A stretch of 64,000 nucleotides of DNA from DASXMT01 sp963812965. GTDB taxonomy: Bacteria; Actinomycetota; Acidimicrobiia; Acidimicrobiales; RAAP-2. Made by a program: the position numbers and the translations under genes. Below are positions 17,698 through 26,265 of this stretch, in pieces (position 1 is the stretch's first letter; the number at the start of each line of letters is the position of its first letter). The DNA lies in assembly GCA_963812965.1 (NCBI GenBank), contig CAWEXG010000006.1:1-64000 (forward strand). Direction: 5' to 3'. The notes below the pieces were generated by a model. That model saw only the letters and a program-made list of their open reading frames with translations. It did not search any database and was not told the origin of the DNA.

Positions 17698-17784
17698 TTA
17701 GCTGACCAGGCGGAGGAGCAGGTCGAGCAACGAGATCGGATAGCAGACGTTGGTATCGGGCAGGATCCGCCGGAGGGCCGTCGC
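17698..17784 (-). pseudogene. PIN-domain toxin remnant
   Basis: Directly after the HTH antitoxin stop, in the same frame, the sequence reads ALRRILPDTNVCYPISLLDL, the start of a PIN toxin family usually found downstream of this HTH type. It meets a TAA at 17698 after about 28 codons, and no further PIN motif follows. The toxin gene is therefore a 5' stump. Confidence 0.6.
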
Positions 17785-17787
17785 CGA

Positions 17788-18243
17788 TCAGTACGTCAGG
17801 CCCGCGGCAGTCGCCTCGTCGACGAGCTTGCGAATCCCGACCCGCTTGCGCTCACTAACGTTCTTGTAGGCGAGTACCGAGCGCACCGGAATCTTGCGGT
17901 AGGAGCTGTTGGGCAGTCTGCGGACAGGAAGCACGTCATCAGCCACCAGCCGATCGACGTACTGGCGGGACACCCCGAGCAGCTTGGCCGCCTGAGCGGG
18001 GCTGACCTCGACCTCCTCGCTGACGACGGCAATCGTGTCCCCACCATCGAGCGAGTCGGCGGCAGCCATCAGCGCTTCAACCAGGGGCCGGGACAGTTCG
18101 ACGTCGGTGCCCCCTACCCCGACTCGCACACCAGTGCGAACCTCACCTACCAGAGCCCGAACGGCGCGCACCTTCGGTTGTTCGTCGACACGGGCATGGA
18201 TCTCGGCAATCGCAGGGTCAGACATGGTTCCTCCGGCCCACAA
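17788..18243 (-). CDS. HTH (excisionase-like) antitoxin
   Basis: The 151-residue protein has an acidic helical N-terminal part and a MerR/excisionase-type helix-turn-helix near residues 80-125 (EVSPAQAAKLLGVSRQYVDRLVADDVLP). This family is typically followed by a PIN toxin; here only a stump of that toxin remains. ATG 18225 (MSDPAIAEIH) is a more likely start than TTG 18243, which adds only MWAGGT. It is now probably an orphan antitoxin. Confidence 0.65.
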   Translation of the reverse strand: MWAGGTMSDPAIAEIHARVDEQPKVRAVRALVGEVRTGVRVGVGGTDVELSRPLVEALMAAADSLDGGDTIAVVSEEVEVSPAQAAKLLGVSRQYVDRLVADDVLPVRRLPNSSYRKIPVRSVLAYKNVSERKRVGIRKLVDEATAAGLTY

Positions 18244-18451
18244 TCCTGTGTCAAAGGTGCCACACCTGCAACCAGGCTGGTGTTCGGCCCAGTTAGCAAC
18301 TGGAGTGATTGTCGCGCAGCACTGCAGTTACTGGTGGATCCAGAACCACGTTCGTCTCCACCGACACGCAGCTCAGAGGTCAGCTCTTCTCTTTCCTAGA
18401 CGAGGAAATCAGACGAGATACGCCCGCACTTGAGCCCGAGGAGTAGCAGGA

Positions 18452-18486
18452 CCACATTATTCGTGTGGTCCACATTGTTTGTGTGG
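18452..18486 (+). promoter_or_regulatory. Tandem palindromic operator of an RHH/PIN operon
   Basis: CCACATTATTCGTGTGG (18452-18468) and CCACATTGTTTGTGTGG (18470-18486) are near-identical 17-base units in tandem. Each is an imperfect palindrome with CCACA and TGTGG ends. They end 12 bases before the antitoxin start, where a ribbon-helix-helix dimer pair would bind to repress. Confidence 0.6.
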
Positions 18487-18498
18487 TATTCTCAGTGA

Positions 18499-18732
18499 GT
18501 GCGACGAAACCTAACGCTTCAGCTCGATGAGGAGACGGTCCAGAAGGCAAAGGTCGTAGCCGCCCGTCGTGCGACGTCGGTCAGCCGGCTCGTCGCCGGC
18601 GAGATCGAGCGTCTCGTCAACGAAGACGACAGATACCAGCAGGCACGTCAGATCGCCTTCGTCCAGCTGAGTACGGGCTACCACTTCGGAGGCGGTTCCC
18701 CGCCAACGCGGGAGTCGCTCCATGAGCGATGA
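18499..18732 (+). CDS. Ribbon-helix-helix antitoxin
   Basis: The 77-residue protein begins MRRNLTLQLDEETVQKAKVVAARRATSVSRLVAGEIERLV, a canonical ribbon-helix-helix, with a C-terminal tail for toxin binding. It overlaps the downstream PIN gene by 11 bases. The tandem operator lies immediately upstream. Confidence 0.8.
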   Translation: MRRNLTLQLDEETVQKAKVVAARRATSVSRLVAGEIERLVNEDDRYQQARQIAFVQLSTGYHFGGGSPPTRESLHER

Positions 18733-19156
18733 CCTGACCTTCGTCGATACCAACGTCCTCGTCTATGCGTACGATGCCGATGCTGGCAACAGACACGACG
18801 CTGCCCAGGCAATTCTGGTGGAGTTGTGGAACGGGCGCACCGGAGCGGCCAGCACCCAGGTACTCCAAGAGTTCTACGTGACAGTGACCCGCAAGCTGTC
18901 CACACCGGTTGCGCGTCAAACCGCCCGGGAGATCATGAGCACCTACCGAGCGTGGCCGATCCACCGGCCCGAGATCGCCGACGTCATTGCTGCGTCCGAG
19001 CTCGAGGAACATCACAGCCTGTCTTTCTGGGATGCCCTGGTGGTCACCTCGGCGCAGCGCGTGGGTGCCCACACGCTTCTGTCGGAAGACCTCCAGGACG
19101 GTCGCCGGATCGGAGAGCTGGTCATCGTCAACCCGTTCGCAGACGAAACCGGCTGA
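18722..19156 (+). CDS. PIN-domain RNase toxin (VapC-like)
   Basis: The 144-residue PIN protein has Asp9 in FVDTNVLVYAYD, Glu near residue 48 in VLQEFYVTV and Asp near 101 in LSFWDALVV, followed by the SEDLQDGR element. The whole fold is present. It overlaps the antitoxin gene. This appears to be an intact TA pair. Confidence 0.85.
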   Translation: MSDDLTFVDTNVLVYAYDADAGNRHDAAQAILVELWNGRTGAASTQVLQEFYVTVTRKLSTPVARQTAREIMSTYRAWPIHRPEIADVIAASELEEHHSLSFWDALVVTSAQRVGAHTLLSEDLQDGRRIGELVIVNPFADETG

Positions 19157-19409
19157 AGTCGCTCCAGAAGCGCCCCCGGACCAAGGTCGCCACAGGCCGT
19201 GCGTCTTCCCTGCACAGTCGCGTAGCCGGCTACGACTGGGAACGTTGTGATTGAAAGCCAGCCGGAGCCCTGAGAGTCGCAAGATCGAGGCTATCGCCAT
19301 CGCCTACGCCGGCTGCGAGAGGACCTGCCCTTTGGATCCAGAGTCACGCAGCAGAGCAATAGGACTACGTGATATGGACCGACAAAGCAATATTGTGTAG
19401 TGTTACTGT

Positions 19410-19772
19410 ATGTCCGGAACTGACACCGACGCGCAGCGCATCGAGTGCTTTCACCTGGTCTTTCTGCAGGTCTTCTTGGCGGGAGGCCGCCGAGACCGGT
19501 GCATCCTGAAGGGCGGAACCAACCTGCGCTACTTCTTCGACAGCGTGCGCTACTCGAACGACATCGACCTGGACTTCATCGGCCACTCGGGGTGGGGGCT
19601 GGAGCAAGCAGTCGACGGAGTGCTCAACGGCCCGGCGCTCACGAGAACGCTTCGCTCGACGGGGATCGCCATCGAGCAGGGCTCTATCAGCAAGCCGAAG
19701 CAGACCGACACCACCCGGCGCTGGAAGCTGGGGCTTGTTCGCGCCGGTGCGACGCCAGGGCGGCCAGGATGA
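19410..19772 (+). pseudogene. AbiEii-type nucleotidyltransferase toxin, C-terminally truncated
   Basis: The 120-residue frame has the AbiEii active-site pattern ILKGGTNLRYFF followed by YSNDIDLDF, but ends at about 40 percent of the usual 270 or so residues. After RRWKLGL the sequence runs into the next gene. AbiEii enzymes transfer nucleotides, in some members to the tRNA acceptor end. Here the toxin piece is upstream of AbiEi rather than downstream. It overlaps the AbiEi start by 4 bases. Loss of the C-terminal lobe should abolish activity. Confidence 0.65.
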
Positions 19773-20416
19773 GATCGTCCGAGGCGTACGCCCGCCTGCA
19801 GGCGCTTCACCAACCGGTGTTGACGAATGGCGAGATTGCAGCAGCCTGGGGCACGTCCGAGTCGGCGACGACACACGCACTCCGGCGCCTCGAAGAGGAT
19901 CGGCTTGTGAAGCGCCTGCGCCATGGAATCTGGGCCGTGCCGAGAGAGTGGGGTGGAGCGATCGACCCGCTCGATGTTCTACCGGTGCTTACTCGCCCAT
20001 ACCCGAGCTACGGATCGATGTGGACGGCGCTGGCCATCCACGGGATGATCGAGCAGATCCCCCGCTCGTTCTTCGGGGTGTCGCTCGACCGAGCGCGCAA
20101 CGTCACGACGACGATTGGCGACTTTCGGGTACACGCGATCCACCCCGATCTTTTCGGCGGGACGAGAGGGGCGACAGGATCCCGGGCCGGCATGGCGACG
20201 CCGGAGAAGGCGCTCTTTGACACGGTATACGTGCTTGCCGCTCACCGCGGAGGGCACGTCTCGCTCCCGGAGTTGACTCTCAGTGATGACTTCGACAGAT
20301 CATCCCTCCGAGAGTGGGTCGAGCGGATCCCCACCGCTCGGCTCCGTACGATCACGACCCGACAGCTCGAGCGAGTCCTCGCCTCGGCGGAGACGTGGGC
20401 CGGTAGGCAGTCCTGA
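19769..20416 (+). CDS. AbiEi-type antitoxin/transcriptional regulator
   Basis: From ATG 19769 the 215-residue protein has an N-terminal winged helix (VLTNGEIAAAWGTSESATTHALRRLEEDRLVKRLRHGIWAV) and the AbiEi C-terminal domain (SYGSMWTALAIHGMIEQIP, TPEKALFDTVYV). AbiEi proteins repress the abiE promoter and counter AbiEii. The domain order and length are normal. Nothing follows as a full toxin, so it may now be only a repressor. Confidence 0.75.
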   Translation: MRSSEAYARLQALHQPVLTNGEIAAAWGTSESATTHALRRLEEDRLVKRLRHGIWAVPREWGGAIDPLDVLPVLTRPYPSYGSMWTALAIHGMIEQIPRSFFGVSLDRARNVTTTIGDFRVHAIHPDLFGGTRGATGSRAGMATPEKALFDTVYVLAAHRGGHVSLPELTLSDDFDRSSLREWVERIPTARLRTITTRQLERVLASAETWAGRQS

Positions 20417-20558
20417 CTCGGTACACCATCACGAGTGCTTACGTCCCGGATCTGGGCTTTGGCACGGTGGCCACACGTGGGCCCATCGAGAACGGCCCAC
20501 ACCACCGGATCACGCCTACACCCTGGGAGCTGTGAGGACATAGCCTGGATGCATTGGC

Positions 20559-21326
20559 ATGCCGTTGGGAGCGCCGATGATCCGTGATAGACGAACCGTG
20601 GTGGCCGGTATCGTTGCGATGGCCGTCCTGGCAGCGGCATGCACCACCCAGTACACCGCTGCTCCGGTCAAGCACCACCAGGTGGCGGTCGCTCCTACGA
20701 CTACCACCACCACGGCCGTCCCGGTCTCGACGCAGGTGGCGACCACCCACGGCGACATCCCCGGCTCTACTGCCCCTGGGGCTGCACCGACCATGACCGT
20801 GCCGGGCAGCTGGTACGGCTACCCGTCGGTTCTCCCAGTCATCGCAGAGCAGCCGGGATGGCTCGAGGTGCGGCTGGCCCAGCGGCCGAACGAGTCCACC
20901 GCCTGGGTGCAGAGCAGCGAGGTGAGCCTGTCTACGACTCCGTACCACATCGTTATCGATCTGACTACCGAGCACCTCGAGGTGTTCCTGTCGGGCAAGG
21001 AGATCGACGACTTCCCGGCCGGCATCGGGACGACCGACGATCCCACTGTGACCGGCAACTTCTTCATGACCATGCAGGTGCCTCCCCCCGACCCAGGGTA
21101 CGGCCCCTTCGTGCTGGTGACCTCGGCGCATTCCGACTCCATTACCGACTGGGATGGGTCTGGCGACGCCATCATCGCCATCCATGGGCCTATCGACAGC
21201 TACGACGACTCGCTCATCGGCACCACCGGCGCCCAGATCTCCCACGGCTGCATCCGCCTACACGACAGCGACCTGGCCCAGCTAGCCCCGATCCCACCGG
21301 GAACTCCCATCGACGTCGTGAGCTGA
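20559..21326 (+). CDS. L,D-transpeptidase (YkuD domain), lipoprotein
   Basis: The 255-residue protein has a signal peptide with lipobox LAAAC (Cys about residue 28), a Thr-rich spacer, and a C-terminal YkuD catalytic domain starting YHIVIDLTTEHLEVFLSG. The active-site region shows the His of IAIHGPIDS and the nucleophilic Cys in SHGCIRLHDSD. These enzymes form 3-3 peptidoglycan cross-links or attach proteins. Start 20559 or ATG 20577 (MIRDRR) both give export signals. It is monocistronic, followed by a terminator at 21563-21596. Confidence 0.85.
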   Translation: MPLGAPMIRDRRTVVAGIVAMAVLAAACTTQYTAAPVKHHQVAVAPTTTTTTAVPVSTQVATTHGDIPGSTAPGAAPTMTVPGSWYGYPSVLPVIAEQPGWLEVRLAQRPNESTAWVQSSEVSLSTTPYHIVIDLTTEHLEVFLSGKEIDDFPAGIGTTDDPTVTGNFFMTMQVPPPDPGYGPFVLVTSAHSDSITDWDGSGDAIIAIHGPIDSYDDSLIGTTGAQISHGCIRLHDSDLAQLAPIPPGTPIDVVS

Positions 21327-21345
21327 CTGGTTGTCATTGCCGATT

Positions 21346-21540
21346 TAGCAGTCGAGCAGCGCGGCACGATCGGGGCGCCAGCGGCCGCGCCGGGACCGTT
21401 CGACCAGCCCCAGGTCGTGAAGGTGTCGAAGCACCCGGAAAGCTCTGGGCTGGGACGCCTCGGGCTGGGCCGCGAGAGCGGTGGCGTTCGGCTCCTCCTC
21501 TTCGCCCGAACAGGGTTCGGATGATGGCCAGGCTTCCCGA
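21346..21540 (-). pseudogene. Possible winged-helix regulator remnant
   Basis: One minus-strand frame without a start codon reads ASQPRAFRVLRHLHDLGLVE and then RSRRGRW before the stop at about 21346. This looks like the recognition helix and wing of an ArsR/MarR-like regulator. The upstream part has only an acidic stretch (GEEEE). It is a C-terminal fragment at best. Confidence 0.25.
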
Positions 21541-21562
21541 GCCCAACCTTCGTCCCTACATG

Positions 21563-21596
21563 GAAGAAACCCCCCGACTAAGCGGGGGGTTTCTTC
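21563..21596. terminator. Strong bidirectional intrinsic terminator
   Basis: A perfect 14-base-pair stem (arms 21563-21576 and 21583-21596, each with a C6 or G6 core and A/T-rich outer ends) surrounds the loop ACTAAG. It lies between the convergent L,D-transpeptidase and LAFTG-protein genes and can serve both. Confidence 0.9.
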
Positions 21597-21649
21597 ATAA
21601 CAACTGTGCCGGTAGGCAAGACCCGGCTGAACAACTCAGAGGCGGCGTG

Positions 21650-22216
21650 TCAGATGTTGCGAGCTCGCCGCTGGCGAGTCATCAACACGAGCCCGGTACC
21701 CAAGACCAGGAGGAGGAGGCCACCTCCAACAGTCATGGCGATATCAGCACCGGTGAAGGCCAGGCCGCTGGACGAGCTGGATCCGGTCGAACCGGTGGTC
21801 GTGCTCGAGGTTGGGATGGTCACCGTCCCGTTGACCGACAGAGGCGAACCATTGGCCCCCGTCCCGGTTCCCGTCACGGTGTTGGCACCAAAGGAGGCGG
21901 CGGCGGGCGTTCCTCCGTTAATGCTGATGTGGGGGTCAGTGACATTCACCGTCACGGTGATGGAGCCGTTGGAACCGACGGTACCGGTAGCAACCAGCGT
22001 ACCGCCGATGTAGAAGTTGATCGTCGACCCAGGAAGGAACCCGGTATACGTCAACGAGCCGCTGGACCCAACGGGCAGGGTTATCGAAGTGGCACTCGAT
22101 GGGGTCACCGGCGTCGTAGTCGGCGGTGGATACCCGGTCGCAGCAAATGCAGGGGCACCCATGAAGAGCACTGTACCCACTACCGCTGCAGCAGCTACTG
22201 CCATCAGTTTACGCAT
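21650..22216 (-). CDS. Cell-wall-anchored surface protein with LAFTG sorting signal
   Basis: From ATG 22216 the 188-residue protein has a signal peptide (MRKLMAVAAAAVVG, cleavage after AFA), a Gly/Thr/Ser-rich immunoglobulin-like middle (SLTYTGFLPGSTINFYIGG), a Ser/Thr linker and a C-terminal LAFTG motif followed by a membrane helix and a basic tail (RQRRAR). LAxTG motifs are read by actinobacterial class E sortases, which attach the protein to peptidoglycan. A longer frame to 22279 adds a charged extension before the signal peptide and is unlikely. Confidence 0.75.
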   Translation of the reverse strand: MRKLMAVAAAAVVGTVLFMGAPAFAATGYPPPTTTPVTPSSATSITLPVGSSGSLTYTGFLPGSTINFYIGGTLVATGTVGSNGSITVTVNVTDPHISINGGTPAAASFGANTVTGTGTGANGSPLSVNGTVTIPTSSTTTGSTGSSSSSGLAFTGADIAMTVGGGLLLLVLGTGLVLMTRQRRARNI

Positions 22217-22350
22217 GCGATCTCGCCTCTCTCGGTTTCGATAGTCCCTCGGCCCACAGGGCTCCGAACTCCAACGCACGAGACAGTAGCATGGTTAGCG
22301 CTGGAATTGGGTAATTTGCGATCAAGGCCCCAATTTCTACGGTCCCTCTC

Positions 22351-23883
22351 TTACTTCTGCTCCAAATCCCAGGTCAGGGTTCTCGTCCGGGTGAGCGAGG
22401 CGTGGACGGTCTGAGGGCTGCCAAGCTGCCATCCAGTCGCCAGCACGGTGGCCGACACGGTCTCGGGGCTCAGGCGTGGCTGTGGCACATACGACAGGGT
22501 CAGCTTCCCGTTCCTGACAGCGTTCGGGATGATCGTCTTGAACGTCACGGCGGTCTCCTGCTGCGGCAGCACCGAGATACCGGCCGGCGTCACGTTCAGG
22601 CCCGACTCGGGCGTGCTCCCGGTCTGGACGATGCCCTTGCCAGAAGGCCCCCACAGGTAGGCGGTGGCCACGTACTGGCCCACCTGGAACGAGTGGATCC
22701 CGTCCGGCCCCAGCTGCAGTGAAGGAGCAGCACCAGCCGGGGCATGGTTGGACACCGACACGGTGGTGTCCACCACGGCCTCGTTGTCCGCCTCCAGGTG
22801 GATCTGCTGCGAGACGCCGACGGTGACGTAGTAGTCGAGCTTCGTGGCGGTGGCGTTCTCGACGGCGGCGTGGAAGGTCCGGGACGGGTCGCCGGTATCG
22901 ATGGCGCCCGAAGCGCCGAACTTCGTCAAGGTGGCTTCGTAGGACGGGTTCTCGTCCCACACCAGGAGATGACGGCCGGCCACGTCCGCTGACAGCGTGC
23001 TGGCCAAGCTGGCCAGGTCCACATGGTCGTTCGACAGCTGGTCGACCACGGCTTTGGCCACGGTGGAGAGCTCGTCGTGGCGCAGGTCCTGTTGGCTGGC
23101 CGGGTACCCGTTGTACAGCTGGTTCAACACGATCGACGCCACGTTGGCGGCGGTCACCGGCTCCGAGATGCCGGGAACGGACACCGGGCCGGTCAAAGCC
23201 AGCAAGCTGGCCACCGTGGGAACGTCCAGGGCGACGACGCCGTTGACATGCTGCCCGGTCGTCTGGGCCGCCATCGCCTGGAGGTCGCCACCGCTCCATG
23301 GGAAATCAGCCGACGCATTGGCAGACTGCCAGAGCTGCGTCGGCTGGTACCCGCCGAAGATCTTCTGCATGCCAGACGGGATGGCGTAGTTCACGGGTGT
23401 AGACAGCTGAAGGTCCGACACGCTCTGGGGGTCGGAGACGGTGATCTTCCCGTTCTGTGCCTGCAAGGTGCCGACCGAGAGGACCGCCCCCTGGTCGCGC
23501 ATCTCGGCGTTGTTCTCGGTGGCCAAGAGATAGGTCCGAGGACCATCGGCTCCGAGGAACGGAAGGGCATAGCCGAGGATCTGATCGCCTCGTCCCAACT
23601 GGTAGGTGAGCCTGGCATCTTCCTGGTCGAACTCCGTCCTGGCATCACCCAGGCTGCCGATGAGGCCCGAGGACGGCCGGTTCAAGCGCTCGAGCGTGGC
23701 CTTCGCCGTAGTCACCTCAGAACGGAGCGCATTGAGCTGAGGAAGCGAGACGGTCGTGCCCTGGCTGTCGCCACGAGAGCAGTCGACCCGAGACGAGCAG
23801 ATCGTTACCGGTAGATGCCGTCGTCTGCAGGTCGGAGACGAGCTCGAAGGCAGTCCGTGACGCTGGGTATCAACGACCGGCAA
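22351..23883 (-). CDS. DUF4012 protein (main part; N-terminus frameshifted)
   Basis: The 510-codon frame encodes most of a DUF4012 protein. From about residue 45 it is continuous: SQGTTVSLPQLNALRSEVTTAK, then the core RTYLLATENNAEMRDQGAVLS, typical of this actinobacterial surface-polysaccharide-linked family. The function is unknown; members have one N-terminal membrane helix and an extracytoplasmic domain. The first 40 or so residues here are out of frame; the matching sequence (ELVSDLQTTASTGNDLLVSG) lies in another frame over the same bases. The 5' remainder is in 23884-24330. It sits at the edge of the polysaccharide locus next to the Wzz/BY-kinase gene. Confidence 0.75.
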   Translation of the reverse strand: MPVVDTQRHGLPSSSSPTCRRRHLPVTICSSRVDCSRGDSQGTTVSLPQLNALRSEVTTAKATLERLNRPSSGLIGSLGDARTEFDQEDARLTYQLGRGDQILGYALPFLGADGPRTYLLATENNAEMRDQGAVLSVGTLQAQNGKITVSDPQSVSDLQLSTPVNYAIPSGMQKIFGGYQPTQLWQSANASADFPWSGGDLQAMAAQTTGQHVNGVVALDVPTVASLLALTGPVSVPGISEPVTAANVASIVLNQLYNGYPASQQDLRHDELSTVAKAVVDQLSNDHVDLASLASTLSADVAGRHLLVWDENPSYEATLTKFGASGAIDTGDPSRTFHAAVENATATKLDYYVTVGVSQQIHLEADNEAVVDTTVSVSNHAPAGAAPSLQLGPDGIHSFQVGQYVATAYLWGPSGKGIVQTGSTPESGLNVTPAGISVLPQQETAVTFKTIIPNAVRNGKLTLSYVPQPRLSPETVSATVLATGWQLGSPQTVHASLTRTRTLTWDLEQK

Positions 23884-24330
23884 GCCAACCCAGCACCTTC
23901 AGGCTGACCGACGAGCTGCAGCGTCCGATCGGCCTGGGCTGGCGTCGGCGGACACCTGTTTGAGCGACTCGACCGCCTGCGGCACGCCCGGAGGCCGAGA
24001 GCAGCTCGTGTCGGTTGGCTTCGAGCCGGGTGACCGTTGACCTGGCGTTATTCGAGCGACACCCGAGCCTCTGTCAGCGAGTGCCACGTCAGCAGGGCGA
24101 GTGCCCCCACCGACCACCAGCACGACAAAGACGCCGCCGCAGATCCAGATGAGGACGCCACGGCGCTGATACTCCTTCTGGGCAGGAGAGACGTACCGTC
24201 GCCGGTGGGTGTGCTTCTCGCCACGTCGGTGCTGCCAGCCAGTGCTTGGCGCCGTAGCGATACGTATGTCGGGGACGCTGTCGTTCGTGCCTGTACACCG
24301 CCACTCAGAACATCACCGTCGGAGAGTCCC
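23884..24330 (-). pseudogene. 5' part of the DUF4012 gene, scattered over three frames
   Basis: The N-terminal section of DUF4012 can be followed through all three frames. It reads RRRYVSPAQKEYQRRGVLIW and a membrane helix (GGVFVVLVVGG), then LALLTWHSLTEARVSLE in a second frame, TVTRLEANRHELLSASG in a third, then AVESLKQVSADAS and QADRTLQLVGQPEG. At least five small indels fall within about 400 bases. No start codon can be assigned with confidence. The order of the pieces shows that this was one continuous gene with 22351-23883. Confidence 0.6.
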
Positions 24331-24372
24331 GCTCGTGATCAGACGTCTCGGACGATGTTCTCGGCCGAACCG

Positions 24373-25350
24373 CTACTCAGCCCTCAGACGGCGGCAGGCA
24401 GCGGGCCGACAACACGTCCCACCGCGCCGTTGCGTGACAGTCGACAGGCTCGAACGGCGGTTCGCTACCCGTGGACTAGGTGCATCGACCCTCGAATCGG
24501 GTGCATCGACCTTTGGACTTGGCACGTCCTGACGAGGCTCGTCCGGGGCGTCCCTATAGCCGTAGCCGTACTGGTCTCCATAGCGGTAGTACACGTACGT
24601 ATCAGCTTCCGAAGCCCCGTTGAGGACCAGGCCGGCCAGCGGAGCGTGCACCCGGCTCAGGACCTCGACGGAACGGGCAAGGTCCTTCCGGGTCGTCCTC
24701 CGGGCGGCTGCGACCAGCACCACGGCGTCAACGGTCCCGGCAAGCACCGCTGCGTCGGTGACCGGCAGCACCGGTGGGCTGTCGATGATGACCAGGTCGG
24801 CCGCTTGAGCGAGGAGAGCGAACACGTCACCCGCCTTCTTGCTTCCGAGCAGCTCAGAGGGGTTGGGCGGGATCGGCCCGGATGGCAGGATCGTCAGGCG
24901 GCCGAACGCCGGGAGACCCACGAGAGCATCCTCGAGGGTGGCGTCACCGACCAGCACCGACGTGAACCCGACCTCGTTCGGGATCCCGAAGAACTCATGA
25001 ATCCGCGGCCTCCGAAGGTCGCAGCTGACGAGGACGACGTTCTGTCCCGACTGAGCCATGGTGACGGCGAGGTTCGCCGATGTCGTGGTCTTCCCGTCGG
25101 CAGCAGCGGGGCTGGTGATCTGCAACGTCCGGATCGAGTGCTCCAGTCCGATGAACTGGATCGATGTCCGGAGCCCCCGATAAGCCTCGGCAGGAGGCGA
25201 CTTCGCATGCTCGGCAGCGATCAGGAACGGGTTCTTCCGGTCCTTCCACTCGGCGACCGTGGGAATAAGGCCGAGTGTCGGCAAGCCGCCAGCGACACGC
25301 TCGAGCTCGGCCTTCGTTCGGATCCGGTCGTCCAGCCGGTCTCGCAGCAA
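24373..25350 (-). CDS. BY-kinase (CpsD/Wzc-like tyrosine kinase) domain
   Basis: The 325-codon frame holds the bacterial tyrosine-kinase domain: Walker A AAADGKTTTSAN (about 82-93), Walker A' VVLVSCDLRRPR (105-116) and Walker B LVIIDSPPVL, then a Tyr-rich tail (YVYYRYGDQYGYGY) as autophosphorylation cluster. It continues, after frameshifts, the Wzz-like part encoded upstream (to 26138), so the original product was a Wzz-BY-kinase fusion of about 570 residues. BY-kinases control polysaccharide chain length together with a low-molecular-weight tyrosine phosphatase, here at 48496. The C-terminal 40 or so residues after the Tyr cluster look non-native. Confidence 0.8.
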   Translation of the reverse strand: MLRDRLDDRIRTKAELERVAGGLPTLGLIPTVAEWKDRKNPFLIAAEHAKSPPAEAYRGLRTSIQFIGLEHSIRTLQITSPAAADGKTTTSANLAVTMAQSGQNVVLVSCDLRRPRIHEFFGIPNEVGFTSVLVGDATLEDALVGLPAFGRLTILPSGPIPPNPSELLGSKKAGDVFALLAQAADLVIIDSPPVLPVTDAAVLAGTVDAVVLVAAARRTTRKDLARSVEVLSRVHAPLAGLVLNGASEADTYVYYRYGDQYGYGYRDAPDEPRQDVPSPKVDAPDSRVDAPSPRVANRRSSLSTVTQRRGGTCCRPAACRRLRAE

Positions 25351-26138
25351 CGCCAGGCCGATACCGAGCGATCAGACCGACGAACAAGGCAATGACCGAC
25401 ATCGGTGACAGGTTTCGGAGACACCGGAGAATGATTGGCAGTAGCGGCTGCGACCAGCTGACCACCGCTCGGCGCCTGGGCAACGTTGACCTGAATCTGA
25501 CTGAGCTGCGCCTGCAGTGTGCCTGCTGCGAGTTGGCCAGGGCCCCCAGGCTGTTATCCAGGTTGGAAATCGTGCCAGTAGCGGTGCTGCTGGTCTGGCT
25601 GAGCTGCGTGTTCAGAGCGTTGATCCGGGTCTGTAGAGCATTGATCTGGTTCTGCAGCTGGGTCTCGGCTGCTTGCTCGGTTGCCAGAAAGCGCTGTCGG
25701 CTGGCGATGATGTACGAATTCGCGTACGCGTTAGCCGCCTTCGCTGCGAACTCGGGGCTCGTTGAGGTCACCGAGACCGTAGCGATCTCAGTGGTTCCCA
25801 CCTCAGCGACCGAGACCGCAGGCGCTGAAGCATGAAGCGACTTGGCAACCAGCGTCTTCACGGTAGACCCCTGGATAAGGCCGACATCTGTTGCGATGTC
25901 AGCAGGCTGCAAAGGTGCCACAGCGCCAGTATCGGAAAAGGACTGAGAGATGAAGAGAATCTGTGCTGTGCCTTCGTACTTCTTAGTGCGGACACTGTCG
26001 ATGCAAACGACGGCAACAACGGCAATCGACGATGACGACGACGATGGTGATCCTTCGTCTCCAAAGGACCCGCGTGTAGTCGAGTAGGCCTAATTCTTCT
26101 GAAACATCGCCTTGATCCACTGCGGTACGATATCTCAT
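25351..26138 (-). pseudogene. Wzz-like chain-length domain of the same gene, frameshifted
   Basis: ATG 26138 begins an N-terminal cytoplasmic stretch with LGLLDYTRVLWRRRITIVVV. The frame breaks near 26028; the continuation IAVVAVVCIDSVRTKKYEGT leads into the 308-codon frame that ends at 24995 (VAPLQPADIATDVGL, coiled-coil region with QLQNQINALQTRINALNTQL). Further breaks near 25540, 25410 and 25370 separate it from the second membrane helix (MSVIALFVGLI) and the kinase. Wzz domains sit in the membrane with a large periplasm-facing coiled coil and set polymer length. Confidence 0.65.
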
Positions 26139-26265
26139 TCGAGTTCGCGGTTTGAGCGTTTCGGTTCAGCGTTTCCCGAGGCAGTGACCGGGAGGGCTCT
26201 GTGCTGGCTCCAGCCCCATCGATAGCGAGGCGCTCACGGGAGGCGGATTAGCCTGGCCGAAACAC

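Noticed and set aside
20639..22414. 591-codon plus-strand frame
   Set aside because: It overlaps the L,D-transpeptidase in another frame, runs through the strong terminator and lies antisense to the LAFTG gene; the translation is low-complexity.
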